Part shown: positions 1-8,744 of the stretch, in pieces | Position numbering within the stretch: the first letter of the stretch is position 1 | Layout of the letters: each line of letters opens with the position of its first letter | NCBI GenBank assembly: GCA_964371945.1 | Contig: CAYJPA010000010.1 | Span: forward strand, 1 to 64,000 | Origin: CAYJPA01 sp964371945 | Lineage (GTDB): Bacteria > Chloroflexota > Chloroflexia > Thermomicrobiales > UBA6265 | Direction of reading: 5' to 3' | Length of the DNA stretch: 64,000 bases | Notes under the pieces: model-generated | What the model was told of the DNA's origin: nothing | Seen by the model: only the letters and a program-made list of their open reading frames with translations | Databases searched by the model: none | Program-made: the position numbers and the translations under genes

Positions 1-47
1 CCTGCCGTCAATTAGTCTCAGCGACTGGTCGTCTTGTCACTCACCGT

Positions 48-416
48 CTAGTCGTCTCGCCGGCTCGTCGGTGGATAGGCCGGAAACGGAAATCCAAAAA
101 CCATGATCACATCCTCTGACCCAGTATTCGCGACCGCGTGCCAGATCTTCGGTGGGATGTGAATTGCATCACCGGCCGTGAATGGTACCGCCCCGTCATC
201 CGTTCTCAGTTCCCCGGTTCCTGAAACCACATACGCGACCTCTTCGAACTCATGCGACACCTTCGCAAGCACGGTGCCCGGTTTGAACACGGAATACCCA
301 AGTGACGACGCGATTCCATCCACCGAATCTCGGGTCAGGGGCATCTTGCTCCAACTCCCGTTCGGAAGCGGAATCTCGGTGACATCTGCTAACGCTATGA
401 TCGTAATGCTGTTCAA
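48..416 (-). CDS. Cupin-fold protein, 122 aa
   Basis: Single-domain cupin (double-stranded beta-helix), a metal-binding fold used in many small oxygenases, isomerases and sensors. Both cupin motifs are visible: HEFEEVAYVVSGTGEL in the first half, and GDAIHIPPKIWHAVANTG in the second, with the metal-type His/Glu set. The start is TTG at 416, chosen because GGAG sits six bases upstream; the first internal ATG would remove the N-terminal strand. It lies 176 bp downstream of the M29-type gene in the same direction and may belong to that cluster, though a hairpin separates them. The substrate cannot be told from sequence. The fold is secure; the function is unknown. Confidence 0.85.
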   Translation of the reverse strand: MNSITIIALADVTEIPLPNGSWSKMPLTRDSVDGIASSLGYSVFKPGTVLAKVSHEFEEVAYVVSGTGELRTDDGAVPFTAGDAIHIPPKIWHAVANTGSEDVIMVFGFPFPAYPPTSRRDD

Positions 417-516
417 TGTGCGCTCCAGATACCCGCTAAGTTGCCGTTGTTCTTTCGGGAGGGCGACAAGTTTGTGAAGAGCTCAGACTGCCTTCGGAAC
501 ATCGCGACCTGATATC

Positions 517-536
517 GGGCGGTTCACCAACCGCCC
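517..536. terminator. GC-rich hairpin between M29-type and cupin genes
   Basis: GGGCGGTT-CACC-AACCGCCC forms a perfect 8-bp stem with a 4-base loop in the 176-bp gap between the M29-type and cupin genes. It has no U tract, so it could be a weak terminator, an mRNA-stabilising hairpin, or a copy of a dispersed short intergenic repeat. The same element was not seen elsewhere in this window. Confidence 0.45.
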
Positions 537-592
537 CTACAATCCCTCCGTTCTCCTCTCCGCCTTACCCCCTCACCGCCTCACCCCACCCG

Positions 593-1600
593 TCACAGCG
601 CCCACTTCCCGTCCCTAACGATGTACTCCCCGGTATCTTCGATTTGGAGCGACGCGTTCAAGCAATTGCCGTCGAGGTGTAGCACGCTCACGTTCTGGCC
701 GCCGGGATAGGCGTTGTGGTTGTCCCCGAGAGCGAAGTGAACGGTCCCGAGCAGTCCCTTTTCGGACGGCGAGCCCGTGGGCGACTTCTCGCTGGTGCCG
801 AACGCGAACTCGCCGATCACGGTCGCGCCATCCACGCCGGCTATTACCTTGCTGAGCCGCTCTGCCTCAGCGCCGCCCTCGATCGAAACACATTTGCCCT
901 TCTCGATCCGCCATTCGATATGCTCATTGACCTGACCCTTGAGTCCGATCCCAAGCATGATCCCGTCGACCATGATCCGGCCTTCGGTTTTGTCCTCGAC
1001 CGCCGCGAAGGCGACCTCCGCCCAAAGCGGCACCGGTCCCATCATCTGTCCGCGCTGCTTGATCGGCGTCACTTCGAGCGCCGGCCTGCCTTCGATGCAG
1101 ACCCGCACATCGGTTCCCGCCGGCGACGTCACCCGGCACCATTTGCGGCCATTCAGGCGTTCGATCGCCGCTTTGGCGCGGTCAGTGGCATCTAGAATGT
1201 CGGCCTTCGTCAAATTCCAGGTGCCGATCCCCTCTTCAACCGAGGCGATCTTCGCGTTGTTGTCGCACGATTCGCGTACCGCGGAAACATGGGCGAACCG
1301 GTTCGCCCACTCCAGATTGGTGATGATGATGATCTCATCGGAGGCGACCATCGCCTTGTGCAGGTTCACTGGCGGCGCCATCGGGAATGTCATGTCCGCG
1401 ATCGCGCGCTTGACCTGGTACTCGTTATTGCAAATCACTGGAAAACCGCCGCGCTCGACCACGATCTGCGCCAGCGCATCCGCCTCAGTCAGGTGATCGT
1501 TGTCGGTGATGACCGTAACCACGTCGCCGGATTCAACCGACATGCAAACGCCAACCACCAACTCTGCATCTCGCCGTAGTCCTTCGGATAGCTCTGCCAT
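593..1600 (-). CDS. M29 aminopeptidase-like metalloenzyme (aminopeptidase T / NicX type)
   Basis: About 335 aa. The C-terminal half carries the spacing of metal ligands seen in the M29 (thermophilic aminopeptidase) fold: GEFAFGTSEK (Glu), GTVHFALGDN (His) and VSVLHLDGNC (His and Asp). M29-fold proteins include broad metallo-aminopeptidases and the ring-opening 2,5-dihydroxypyridine dioxygenase NicX. A partnership with a flavin monooxygenase and a cupin makes a catabolic role as plausible as peptidase activity. I place the start at ATG 1600 because GGAGG lies eight bases upstream. An in-frame ATG at 1624 abuts the preceding stop but has no ribosome binding site. It is translated just after the LLM oxidoreductase. 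Family call fairly sure, reaction open. Confidence 0.8.
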   Translation of the reverse strand: MAELSEGLRRDAELVVGVCMSVESGDVVTVITDNDHLTEADALAQIVVERGGFPVICNNEYQVKRAIADMTFPMAPPVNLHKAMVASDEIIIITNLEWANRFAHVSAVRESCDNNAKIASVEEGIGTWNLTKADILDATDRAKAAIERLNGRKWCRVTSPAGTDVRVCIEGRPALEVTPIKQRGQMMGPVPLWAEVAFAAVEDKTEGRIMVDGIMLGIGLKGQVNEHIEWRIEKGKCVSIEGGAEAERLSKVIAGVDGATVIGEFAFGTSEKSPTGSPSEKGLLGTVHFALGDNHNAYPGGQNVSVLHLDGNCLNASLQIEDTGEYIVRDGKWAL

Positions 1601-1624
1601 CGGTTGACCCTCCAAACCTGTCAT

Positions 1625-2656
1625 TTAGCCGTTTCGACGATCCGCAAATACCGGTAGAACATCCCTGGCGAAACGCTCCGCCTGGCCGAATTGATCGAGC
1701 GAGCCGAAGCGGCAGATGAAGTAATCGACACCTGCCGTCGCGAACGTGTTGATCCAATCGATGATGTCGTCAGGCGTGCCGATCGGACCCCATTCCCGGA
1801 GATCCATTGCCTTGCTCAGTTCCGGGTAGTACTGACTGATATACGCATTGATTCCTGCATGCGCCTCTTCCCTACTGTCGGCGATATTCATTGTCACCTG
1901 ATAGGACATAACGTAATCGGTGCGAGGCCGGCCGATTTCGTCGATCGCATCGTGGATTTGCGCCAGCTGGTCGGAGAATTCGTCCGGATGACGAGCGCGG
2001 CAGCAGGTCATCCAACCGTCGCCATGCGTCGCGATCCGTCGAGCTGCCTTTCCGATCACCCGCGCGGTTTTGTCCTCGGTTTTCGTGCCGGCGGTCAGGC
2101 GGGGATTGCTAACGATCCACATCGGCGGCGGCTGTTGCACGGGCGTCAGTGGCGCCATCTCGGTGCCGCTATAGAAGGAGATGTTGTCAAGCTGAAAGTG
2201 GTCGCCGTGGAAATCGGTTTTGCCGTCGGTCCAGAGCTCCCTCAGGACTTCGAGGCCCTCCTCGAAGATGCGGGCCCGCTTCTCGAAGTCCATACCGAGC
2301 GCGGTGTACTCGCGGCGAACTCCCTCCTCGGGATTTCCCATGCCGGTGCCGAAAATCGTGCGGCCGTTGGATAAGTGATCGAGTGTCGCCCACTCGAGCG
2401 CAAGATAGAGCGGGTGACGCGTGCCGGAGACCATGCACGCCGTGCCGAGCTTGACCTTCTTCGTGCGCTGGGAGATCGCCGAAAGCAAAGAGATCGGTTC
2501 GAACCGGGGCTTGGAAAAAAGGCTGTCTCCCACCCAAACCGAATCGAAGCCGTATGCCTCCACCTGCTCAGCCAGATTGAGGAGATCGATGAGGGTGTAG
2601 TCGGGCGCGATCAGCGGTTCGCGATTATTGACATTCACCCCGAACGCGATTCCCAT
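1625..2656 (-). CDS. LLM-class flavin-dependent oxidoreductase
   Basis: 343 aa luciferase-like (TIM-barrel) oxidoreductase using FMN or F420. Family signatures are YGFDSVWVGDSLF near the N-terminus, LGTACMVSGTRHPLYLA, and GRTIFGTGMGNPE. The C-terminal GTPDDIIDWINTFATAGVDY is the usual helix before the last strand. Such enzymes oxidise or reduce small organic substrates; the substrate is not evident. ATG at 2656 follows GGAGAAG at good spacing. The stop touches the extended start of the M29-type gene, and the GntR gene ends only 40 bp upstream, so regulator, oxidoreductase and M29-type gene look like one transcript. Confidence 0.9.
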   Translation of the reverse strand: MGIAFGVNVNNREPLIAPDYTLIDLLNLAEQVEAYGFDSVWVGDSLFSKPRFEPISLLSAISQRTKKVKLGTACMVSGTRHPLYLALEWATLDHLSNGRTIFGTGMGNPEEGVRREYTALGMDFEKRARIFEEGLEVLRELWTDGKTDFHGDHFQLDNISFYSGTEMAPLTPVQQPPPMWIVSNPRLTAGTKTEDKTARVIGKAARRIATHGDGWMTCCRARHPDEFSDQLAQIHDAIDEIGRPRTDYVMSYQVTMNIADSREEAHAGINAYISQYYPELSKAMDLREWGPIGTPDDIIDWINTFATAGVDYFICRFGSLDQFGQAERFARDVLPVFADRRNG

Positions 2657-2696
2657 GCACTTCTCCAGACGTTTTATCCAACCGGCGCGACTTGAA

Positions 2697-3416
2697 CTAT
2701 CGGGGCATTGGTTGTTGCGCGATTTGAAGGTGCTCCATCGCGGCCGGCTCCCGTTCCAAAATCCGTTGCGGCACCTGAATGTGCTCGCTTACCAGCCGGA
2801 CTGCTTCGTCCACGTCGCCGGACCGCACCGCATTCAGAATTGCGTCGTGCTCCTCGATCGAACGCTCGAGCCCACCGCGCAGATCGGCCGACGGCGAGCG
2901 ATATCTTCGCATCTGATCGATCAACGATTCGTACGTCGATTTCAGGTAATTGTTGTCACCCCGTTTGACGAAGAGCGCGTGGAACGCGGAGTTGGCGGCA
3001 AAAAACCGCTCAAGATCGCGTGTCGGAGCCGCGGCTCGCATTTCGTCCTGCAAGCGTTCGAGTGTCTGGATGTCCTGATCCGCGAGCCGGGGCATCGCCA
3101 GTCGAATCGCGAGCGTCTCCAGCGCTTCCCGCAGTCGATACGCGTCCAGAAACTGCTTTGGCGAGAGCGAACTGACCACAGCTCCTTGTCGCGGGATGAG
3201 ATTGACCAGGCCGTCCGCGGCGAGGCGACGAATCGCCTCACGCACGGGAACCCGGCTGACATTGAGCCGATTCGCAAGCGCCGCTTCCGGAAGAGGGGTG
3301 TTTGGAGGGAACGCATTTGCCAGGATGCTGTGGCGCAGGTGCTCATAGACCTGCTGCGTGAGCGTCACGTTGGAGAATTTCGGACCGGGACCGGCCGCGT
3401 CAAGCGCGTGGTGCAC
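2697..3416 (-). CDS. GntR family regulator, FadR/FCD subgroup
   Basis: 239 aa. The N-terminal winged helix (about residues 18-80) contains LPEAALANRLNVSRVPVREA followed by GLVNLIPRQGAVV. The C-terminal FCD all-helical domain shows the metal/ligand pattern NSAFH, EEHDAIL and SEHIQ. FCD regulators usually sense small carboxylates and repress neighbouring catabolic genes. The start is GTG at 3416 with GGAGG (3424-3428 on the complement) seven bases away. The first gene of the leftward cluster, it probably controls itself and the LLM/M29-type genes through the dyad at 3457-3469. Confidence 0.93.
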   Translation of the reverse strand: MHHALDAAGPGPKFSNVTLTQQVYEHLRHSILANAFPPNTPLPEAALANRLNVSRVPVREAIRRLAADGLVNLIPRQGAVVSSLSPKQFLDAYRLREALETLAIRLAMPRLADQDIQTLERLQDEMRAAAPTRDLERFFAANSAFHALFVKRGDNNYLKSTYESLIDQMRRYRSPSADLRGGLERSIEEHDAILNAVRSGDVDEAVRLVSEHIQVPQRILEREPAAMEHLQIAQQPMPR

Positions 3417-3456
3417 GGGATTGCCTCCACAGGATCAGAATTCAATGACCAAGCCT

Positions 3457-3469
3457 GTATACAGTATAC
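3457..3469. promoter_or_regulatory. Candidate GntR operator
   Basis: GTATAC-A-GTATAC: two copies of the self-complementary hexamer GTATAC around one central base, 41 bp upstream of the GntR start. GntR/FCD proteins commonly bind such TATAC-type dyads, so autoregulation is likely. Binding is inferred. Confidence 0.6.
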
Positions 3470-3594
3470 CAGCAACGAGCGCTTCGCAATCGACGGGGAA
3501 TCGCTCTCTCGTGAACCCTAATGCAACGCGGGAGCGTTAACCTAGCGACTGATGATCGCGTCTGATTTAGCGCGGTCGATCGTGAGACCTTCGA

Positions 3595-4161
3595 ATGAAT
3601 CTCAGCCAGCGTCCGCTCACGCGTCGCTTCTCGACTCGACAAGAGCCAATTGGCCCCCGCGCCTATTCCTCCGAATTGGCCGGCCTCTTGTCGATGCTGC
3701 TTCCTGGACTTGGACAGTTCTACCTGGGAAGATTCAGTCGTGGACTACTCCTGGTCGGGATTTCTCTGGGTGTTCTTGTGACAGCGATTCTCCTGTCGGC
3801 AGCAGGTCCAATTGCAGTGCTATCGTTGCTGGTTCGGCCTCGTTTTTTGCTGTTTCTCTTCGTCGTGAATATGCTCCTTTGCGCGTTCAGGCTGGTCGCG
3901 GTCCATGATGCGTTCCGTAGTGTGGGCGGCCGAACCGGCGGTCGTCACGTGACGCTTGCCCTGTTGATTGCGCTGACAGCGGCCCCACACGTTGCCGTCG
4001 GTTACTACGACATAGTGACGATGGATACCCTCGACGAGATCTTTTCAGAGAAGGCTCCAAACGAGAATCGTGTTGAAACCACGAACGAGGAGTACAAGCT
4101 GACCTTTCCGGTTGCGCCAAACGTGAACGTCACGGTAATTCCACCGGATTCCGACGAGTAG
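3595..4161 (+). CDS. TM2-like multi-pass membrane protein
   Basis: 188 aa. After a polar 25-residue N-terminus it has LLSMLLPGLGQFYLGRFSRG, the motif of TM2-type domains (Pro-Gly-Leu-Gly-Gln-Phe-Tyr). Three or four hydrophobic segments follow (about residues 28-62, 66-95 and 118-138), then an acidic, probably extracellular tail. The start is ATG 3595; the upstream ribosome binding site is weak. It ends 75 bp before the LCP gene on the same strand, a pairing that suggests an envelope role. No enzymatic motif is seen. Confidence 0.7.
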   Translation: MNLSQRPLTRRFSTRQEPIGPRAYSSELAGLLSMLLPGLGQFYLGRFSRGLLLVGISLGVLVTAILLSAAGPIAVLSLLVRPRFLLFLFVVNMLLCAFRLVAVHDAFRSVGGRTGGRHVTLALLIALTAAPHVAVGYYDIVTMDTLDEIFSEKAPNENRVETTNEEYKLTFPVAPNVNVTVIPPDSDE

Positions 4162-4236
4162 TGCCAGAGAATTCAATAAGTTACGTTGTTGCCGTTACAA
4201 AAATGGAATTTGACGCTTCTTCGTAACTGCTCGGTC

Positions 4237-5259
4237 ATGGGGTCGACATTGAATCTGTACTCAGCTCGTTTACTTACCGCGCTCCTGGCCGTCTTAGTGC
4301 TTTTAGGCACCATTTCCTCGGTGCTCGCCGATCCCGTCGAACCAAGGGAAGGAGGAGATTCAGGCGAACGAGTCTCGATTCTCCTGCTCGGCGCGGATGC
4401 CGGACCGCAACGGTCCGGAATTCGCACCGATTCAATCATTGTCGCCAGCGTCGAAAAAGCGACCGGTCGCGCTGCACTTTTCTCGGTCCCCCGAAACTTG
4501 GTGAATGTGCCTCTGCCGGATCGCTATGCCCCGCTCTTTGACTGCGGATGCTGGGCGTCGTTGATCAACGAGCTCTATGGGTACGCGAATGCCAACCCGG
4601 ATCTCTTCGGGGGCGGCGCCAATCCAGGCGCTGATGTGATGAAAGAAACAATCGGCGTCCTGCTTGGACTATCGATCGACTACTTTGCACTGGTCGATTT
4701 GCCGGGATTTGTCGATGTGATCGATGCGCTCGGTGGAGTGACGATCGATGTTCCGGTGCGGATCAGTATCTATCTCTCCCCGGCGATAGAAAGCGACCCG
4801 TGGGAGCAGTTCGACATTCAACCCGGGCGACAGCATCTGGACGGCCGGGCCTCACTCGCCTATGTCCGCTCGCGTGAAGACGAGAGCGACTACGAGCGGA
4901 TGACCCGGCAGCGTTGCTTGCTGGGTGCACTTGCCAACAGCGTCGACATCGGCTCGTTCCTCACCTCTTACTCGAAGCTCGCGAACGCTCTGGAAGAAAG
5001 TCTGCTTACGGATGTCCCGCGGGGCGATCTGCCGGGGCTGATAGAGCTTGCGAGTGATGTCGATCTCGAGTCTGTGGCCACGATTGGTTTCACGTCCGCG
5101 AACTACATGAGCACATACGTTCCGCCCGGATACCCCGTTCCCAATCCCGCGGCGATCCAACAGGCCGTCGCCGATGCATTCAGCCAGCCGGTCGAAGCTT
5201 TGAATCAGACGTACGGCACAATCCCTCACGCATGCGCATGGTCGCCGGACAAGGTCTAG
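4237..5259 (+). CDS. LCP (LytR-CpsA-Psr) family protein
   Basis: About 340 aa. LCP enzymes transfer lipid-linked glycopolymers to peptidoglycan or proteins outside the membrane. An N-terminal membrane anchor (LLTALLAVLVLLGTISSVLA) is followed by core LCP motifs: RTDSIIVASV, LFSVPRNLVNVP, DVIDALGGVTIDVPV, and LDGRASLAYVRSREDE followed by YERMTRQR, which hold the Asp and Arg residues that bind pyrophosphate in the family. The frame is open from a TTG at 4186, but ATG 4237 leaves a typical short cytoplasmic tail, so I prefer it. Residues between the domain and the C-terminus lack a LytR_C domain. Its presence fits the many surface proteins in this window. Confidence 0.88.
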   Translation: MGSTLNLYSARLLTALLAVLVLLGTISSVLADPVEPREGGDSGERVSILLLGADAGPQRSGIRTDSIIVASVEKATGRAALFSVPRNLVNVPLPDRYAPLFDCGCWASLINELYGYANANPDLFGGGANPGADVMKETIGVLLGLSIDYFALVDLPGFVDVIDALGGVTIDVPVRISIYLSPAIESDPWEQFDIQPGRQHLDGRASLAYVRSREDESDYERMTRQRCLLGALANSVDIGSFLTSYSKLANALEESLLTDVPRGDLPGLIELASDVDLESVATIGFTSANYMSTYVPPGYPVPNPAAIQQAVADAFSQPVEALNQTYGTIPHACAWSPDKV

Positions 5260-5442
5260 CGGCGAGCACGCAACCATTCGCACTATGAAACACCTTCCAT
5301 TCTGGCTACTCTCGTCTAGGACCACCGTCGACAAATTCGGCCATTTGGTCCTCTGTGTCTCGGAGTATTGCAGCACTAAAGTGAAACGATGTCGGTGAGA
5401 TTCACCACGTTTAGTTGACTGTGAGCACCTTGGGGCACGGCG

Positions 5443-5886
5443 ATGTCGGAACCGCTCTTCATTTTGGTCGTCGAAGACGATCCCACGAATCGGATGCTGG
5501 CATCCAGAATTCTCACGGCCTCAGGCATTGAGTTTGTTGAAGCCATTGATGGTGAACAAGCACTTGTGCTGCTCGAAGGGCGTCGACCAGATCTCGTCTT
5601 GATGGATCTTTCACTGCCAGGTATAGATGGCTGGGAGGTGACCCGGCGGATTCGTCAGAACCCGGTTCTGAGCGACCTGCCGGTGCTCGCCGTCTCCGCA
5701 CACGCGATGTCGGGCGATCGAGAGCGAGCGATCAAAGCTGGTTGTGACGATTACCTCACCAAACCCTATCGACCGGCCGAGTTGATTGCCGCGATTGTGA
5801 AGCTGACCTCGATTCAGGCCCACACCACCACGGCGATGGCCCACGAGATCGCTCATGTCACGGCCGAATCGGGGCACGGACGATGA
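5443..5886 (+). CDS. Single-domain response regulator (CheY/DivK type)
   Basis: 147 aa receiver with no output domain. The acidic pocket is E11-D12-D13, the phosphoacceptor is D55 (LVLMDLSLPG), the switch residue is S85, and the conserved Lys is K107 (YLTKPYRP). It overlaps the hybrid kinase start by four bases (ATGA), so the two are translationally coupled and probably form a phosphorelay. The last 25 residues are a loose tail. Confidence 0.93.
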   Translation: MSEPLFILVVEDDPTNRMLASRILTASGIEFVEAIDGEQALVLLEGRRPDLVLMDLSLPGIDGWEVTRRIRQNPVLSDLPVLAVSAHAMSGDRERAIKAGCDDYLTKPYRPAELIAAIVKLTSIQAHTTTAMAHEIAHVTAESGHGR

Positions 5887-8702
5887 GCACTGCACTGCGA
5901 CCTCCGATCGCGAAAGCCAACACGATTCTCGGCGACAGACTCGTGACTAACGTCGAATCGGGTTACGACAAAATACTCGAGCACATCTTCGATAGCAGTT
6001 TCGATGGAATGTTCGCGTTCGATCGAGATTTGCGGTTCCTGGTCTTTAATCCGGCGATGGAACGGCTCTGGGGCAAGTTCCGGCAGGAGGTAATGGGTCG
6101 ATCCATATTGGAATCGTTTCCCTTCCTTGTGACGATTGGTGAGGACCAATTCTTCAAGGCGGTTCTTCTGGGCCAGAGTGTCGTTGCTCGTGACCGGCCG
6201 TACCGCTCCCTCGTCAGCGACGGACCAAGTTTCTTTGGCGCACGGTACTCTCCCATCTACAACGACTCCGGTGTCATCATCGGGGGTCTCGGTGTTGTCA
6301 GAGATACGACCGATCACACATTCAACGCCACCATCATCGGCCAGGATCGCGAGCGCCTCCAGGCACTCATGGGCTCACACCACGACTTCATTTTCTTCAA
6401 AGGTTTGGACCATCGGTACACCGCGATCAACGCCGCGCTTTCGAATTTTCTCGGGCTTACCGACCCCTCGATGGCAGTTGGAAAATCAGATTTCGATTTG
6501 TATGATCACGAGGTTGCCAACCTGTTTCTGGCCGACGATGATCTCGTCCTCGCACACGGTGAAACGATTGTCAACAGGCTCGAATTGATTAAAGGCACAG
6601 ATGGTTCCGATCGCTGGTTACGAACGAATCGAGCTCCGATTCTGGATGACGACGGATCGATTATCGGCCTAGTCGGCACCGCTCGCGATGCCACCAAACA
6701 AGAACTAGCCGAGATCGAACTGCGTACCGAGCGAGAGCTTCTGCAAACATTGATTGACAACGTTCCCGACCTGATCTTTATCAAAGATGCAAACGGGCGC
6801 TTTACGCGCGTCAACCGCGCGCATGCGAACGTTATGGGATTTTCTGATTCGCGCGACATGATCGGCAAGCACGATGCCGACTTCTACCCGAGCGAGCGCT
6901 CGAGCGAGTTTGGAGCGGACGAGCGTCATCTGTTGGCGACGGGAGAACCTCTGATCAATAAGCTCGAGCGTCAGAGTGCCCCCGGCCAAGAGGCCCGCTG
7001 GACATTGACGAGCAAAGTCCCACTTAAAGATGAGCACGGCAGAATCGTGGGGTTAGTCGGCACGGCGCGCGACGTCACACAAATGCACAAGGCCGAAGAG
7101 GAGCTCCGAGCTCGAACAGCCGAGCTGGAAGTGGAAAAGGACCGAGCCGAGAGCGCAATGGAGGCCGCCCGCGAAGGAAGCCGGCTGAAGAGTGAATTCC
7201 TTTCGACTATGAGCCACGAGCTTCGGACGCCAATGAACGCGATCATCGGCTACTCGCATCTGCTGTTGGATGGCCTCGATGGTGAATTGACAGAACAACA
7301 GGCCGCCGATATTGGGCAAATTGCCCGGAGCGCGGACCAGTTGCTTAATCTGATCAACGATGTCCTGGATCTATCGAAGATTGAAGCCGGCCGGTTGGAT
7401 CTCTCCATCGAGCCCATCGACATTGGCAGCATTGCAAAACAGGTGGCCGACACGCTCGCGCCGCAAGCTTCAGTTAAAGGAATCAAGCTCACCATCGATA
7501 TCGCGTCCAGTATGAAGGACATCGAAGCGGATCCGGTTCGTATCCGCCAGATTCTGTTGAATCTGGTGAGCAACGCGGTCAAATTCACGGAAGCCGGCGC
7601 TGTCACCGTTGTTGGCAAGGCAATGCCTGGTGCGATCGAAATCAGCGTCAGGGACACCGGCATCGGAATCGGCGCGGAAGCCCTTTCCTACATTTTCGAC
7701 GAATTCCGTCAGGCGGACGGCAGCACGACCAGGCGCTTTGGAGGTACCGGATTAGGCCTTGCGATCGCTCGTAAACTAGCCCGGCTGCACGATGGCGATA
7801 TCACCGTGGTCAGCGATATCGGGCATGGCAGCTGCTTCACGCTTCGGCTTCCCAACGGAGCACCCGTTCAGACGGAATCGCTCGCAATCGATGCAGCGAA
7901 GGTCGTCGAAAAGAACCACGCGCTTGCTCCAACGGAAATGCGGGACCGAACCGGCCTCACCGTGCTCCTCGTCGAAGACGACTCGGGGTTCGCGAACTTG
8001 GTGCGGCGTACACTCGAGGGCGTTGGGGTGACGGTGATTCACGCCTCAAGAGGAAGTGACGCCATCCAGCTCGCTTCTCGAATCCGGCCAGAACTTATCC
8101 TGCTTGATATCTCACTTGAAGACGATATTGACGGCTGGAAAGTGCTGCATCACATCCGATCCCACGAATCCACCCGCCACATCCCGGTTGTCGTTCTGAG
8201 CGCGCTCGATGAGCCTGGAATGGCGGCGATGCTTGGAGCAACTGATTACATGGTCAAGCCAATCGCCCGCGCCGATCTCCTCAATGTGCTCGATCGATTT
8301 GGTGCGGCCGATATGCGGGACATCTTGGTGGTCGACGATGACCCAGAAACACGCGCCCTCATCGCCCATCTGCTTGGCACTAGCGATTACCTGCCTCGCT
8401 TTGCCGCCGATGGCCAAGCAGCCTGTGACCAGATTGCGCTCGCATGCCCAGACTTGATGATACTCGACCTCATGATGCCGAATCGAGACGGGTTTTCCGT
8501 GCTCGAATCCGTTCGCGACAACCCTGCGACCCGGAGCCTGCCAGTCATTGTCGTGACAGCGATGGATCTCACAGCCGAGCAGTTTTCGTGGCTGCGTGAC
8601 CGCACGGCGGTCGTTTTGCAAAAATCACTTCTTCGCGAGGAGCTTCTCATGCGCGAGGTAGAACGGTTGCTTGGAGTCGTCCCTAAGCTCGTCGTTGCTT
8701 AG
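5883..8702 (+). CDS. Hybrid sensor histidine kinase (3 PAS, HisKA, HATPase, 2 receivers)
   Basis: 939 aa, with no membrane segment, so cytosolic. Three PAS domains lie at about residues 25-140, 150-270 and 285-400; each ends with the typical (I/V)GL(V/G)G(T/V)ARD turn. A short coiled coil (ELEVEKDRAESAMEAAREG) leads to HisKA, with phosphoacceptor H445 in STMSHELRTPMNA. The HATPase part carries the N box (NLVSNAVKFTEAG), G1 (DTGIGIGAE) and G2 (FGGTGLGLAIARK). Two receiver domains follow (about 700-815 and 820-935), with phosphoacceptors in LILLDISLED and LMILDLMMPN. The second ends in a degenerate segment (VVLQKSLLR replaces the usual KP). It is the centre of the four-gene signalling operon; the ligand is unknown. 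Confidence 0.95.
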   Translation: MSTALRPPIAKANTILGDRLVTNVESGYDKILEHIFDSSFDGMFAFDRDLRFLVFNPAMERLWGKFRQEVMGRSILESFPFLVTIGEDQFFKAVLLGQSVVARDRPYRSLVSDGPSFFGARYSPIYNDSGVIIGGLGVVRDTTDHTFNATIIGQDRERLQALMGSHHDFIFFKGLDHRYTAINAALSNFLGLTDPSMAVGKSDFDLYDHEVANLFLADDDLVLAHGETIVNRLELIKGTDGSDRWLRTNRAPILDDDGSIIGLVGTARDATKQELAEIELRTERELLQTLIDNVPDLIFIKDANGRFTRVNRAHANVMGFSDSRDMIGKHDADFYPSERSSEFGADERHLLATGEPLINKLERQSAPGQEARWTLTSKVPLKDEHGRIVGLVGTARDVTQMHKAEEELRARTAELEVEKDRAESAMEAAREGSRLKSEFLSTMSHELRTPMNAIIGYSHLLLDGLDGELTEQQAADIGQIARSADQLLNLINDVLDLSKIEAGRLDLSIEPIDIGSIAKQVADTLAPQASVKGIKLTIDIASSMKDIEADPVRIRQILLNLVSNAVKFTEAGAVTVVGKAMPGAIEISVRDTGIGIGAEALSYIFDEFRQADGSTTRRFGGTGLGLAIARKLARLHDGDITVVSDIGHGSCFTLRLPNGAPVQTESLAIDAAKVVEKNHALAPTEMRDRTGLTVLLVEDDSGFANLVRRTLEGVGVTVIHASRGSDAIQLASRIRPELILLDISLEDDIDGWKVLHHIRSHESTRHIPVVVLSALDEPGMAAMLGATDYMVKPIARADLLNVLDRFGAADMRDILVVDDDPETRALIAHLLGTSDYLPRFAADGQAACDQIALACPDLMILDLMMPNRDGFSVLESVRDNPATRSLPVIVVTAMDLTAEQFSWLRDRTAVVLQKSLLREELLMREVERLLGVVPKLVVA

Positions 8703-8744
8703 GCAGGCGAGCGTAAAGGACCTTCCACCAACCGAGGTGCTCAG

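Noticed and set aside
1691..2374. A 227-codon frame antisense to the LLM oxidoreductase.
   Set aside because: Shadow of a well-conserved gene; composition Arg/His-rich.
3406..3418. A third copy of the surface-locus 20-bp block over the GntR start.
   Set aside because: Only a 13-bp core matches, inside coding sequence, and the TTAACA dyad is absent at the required spacing.
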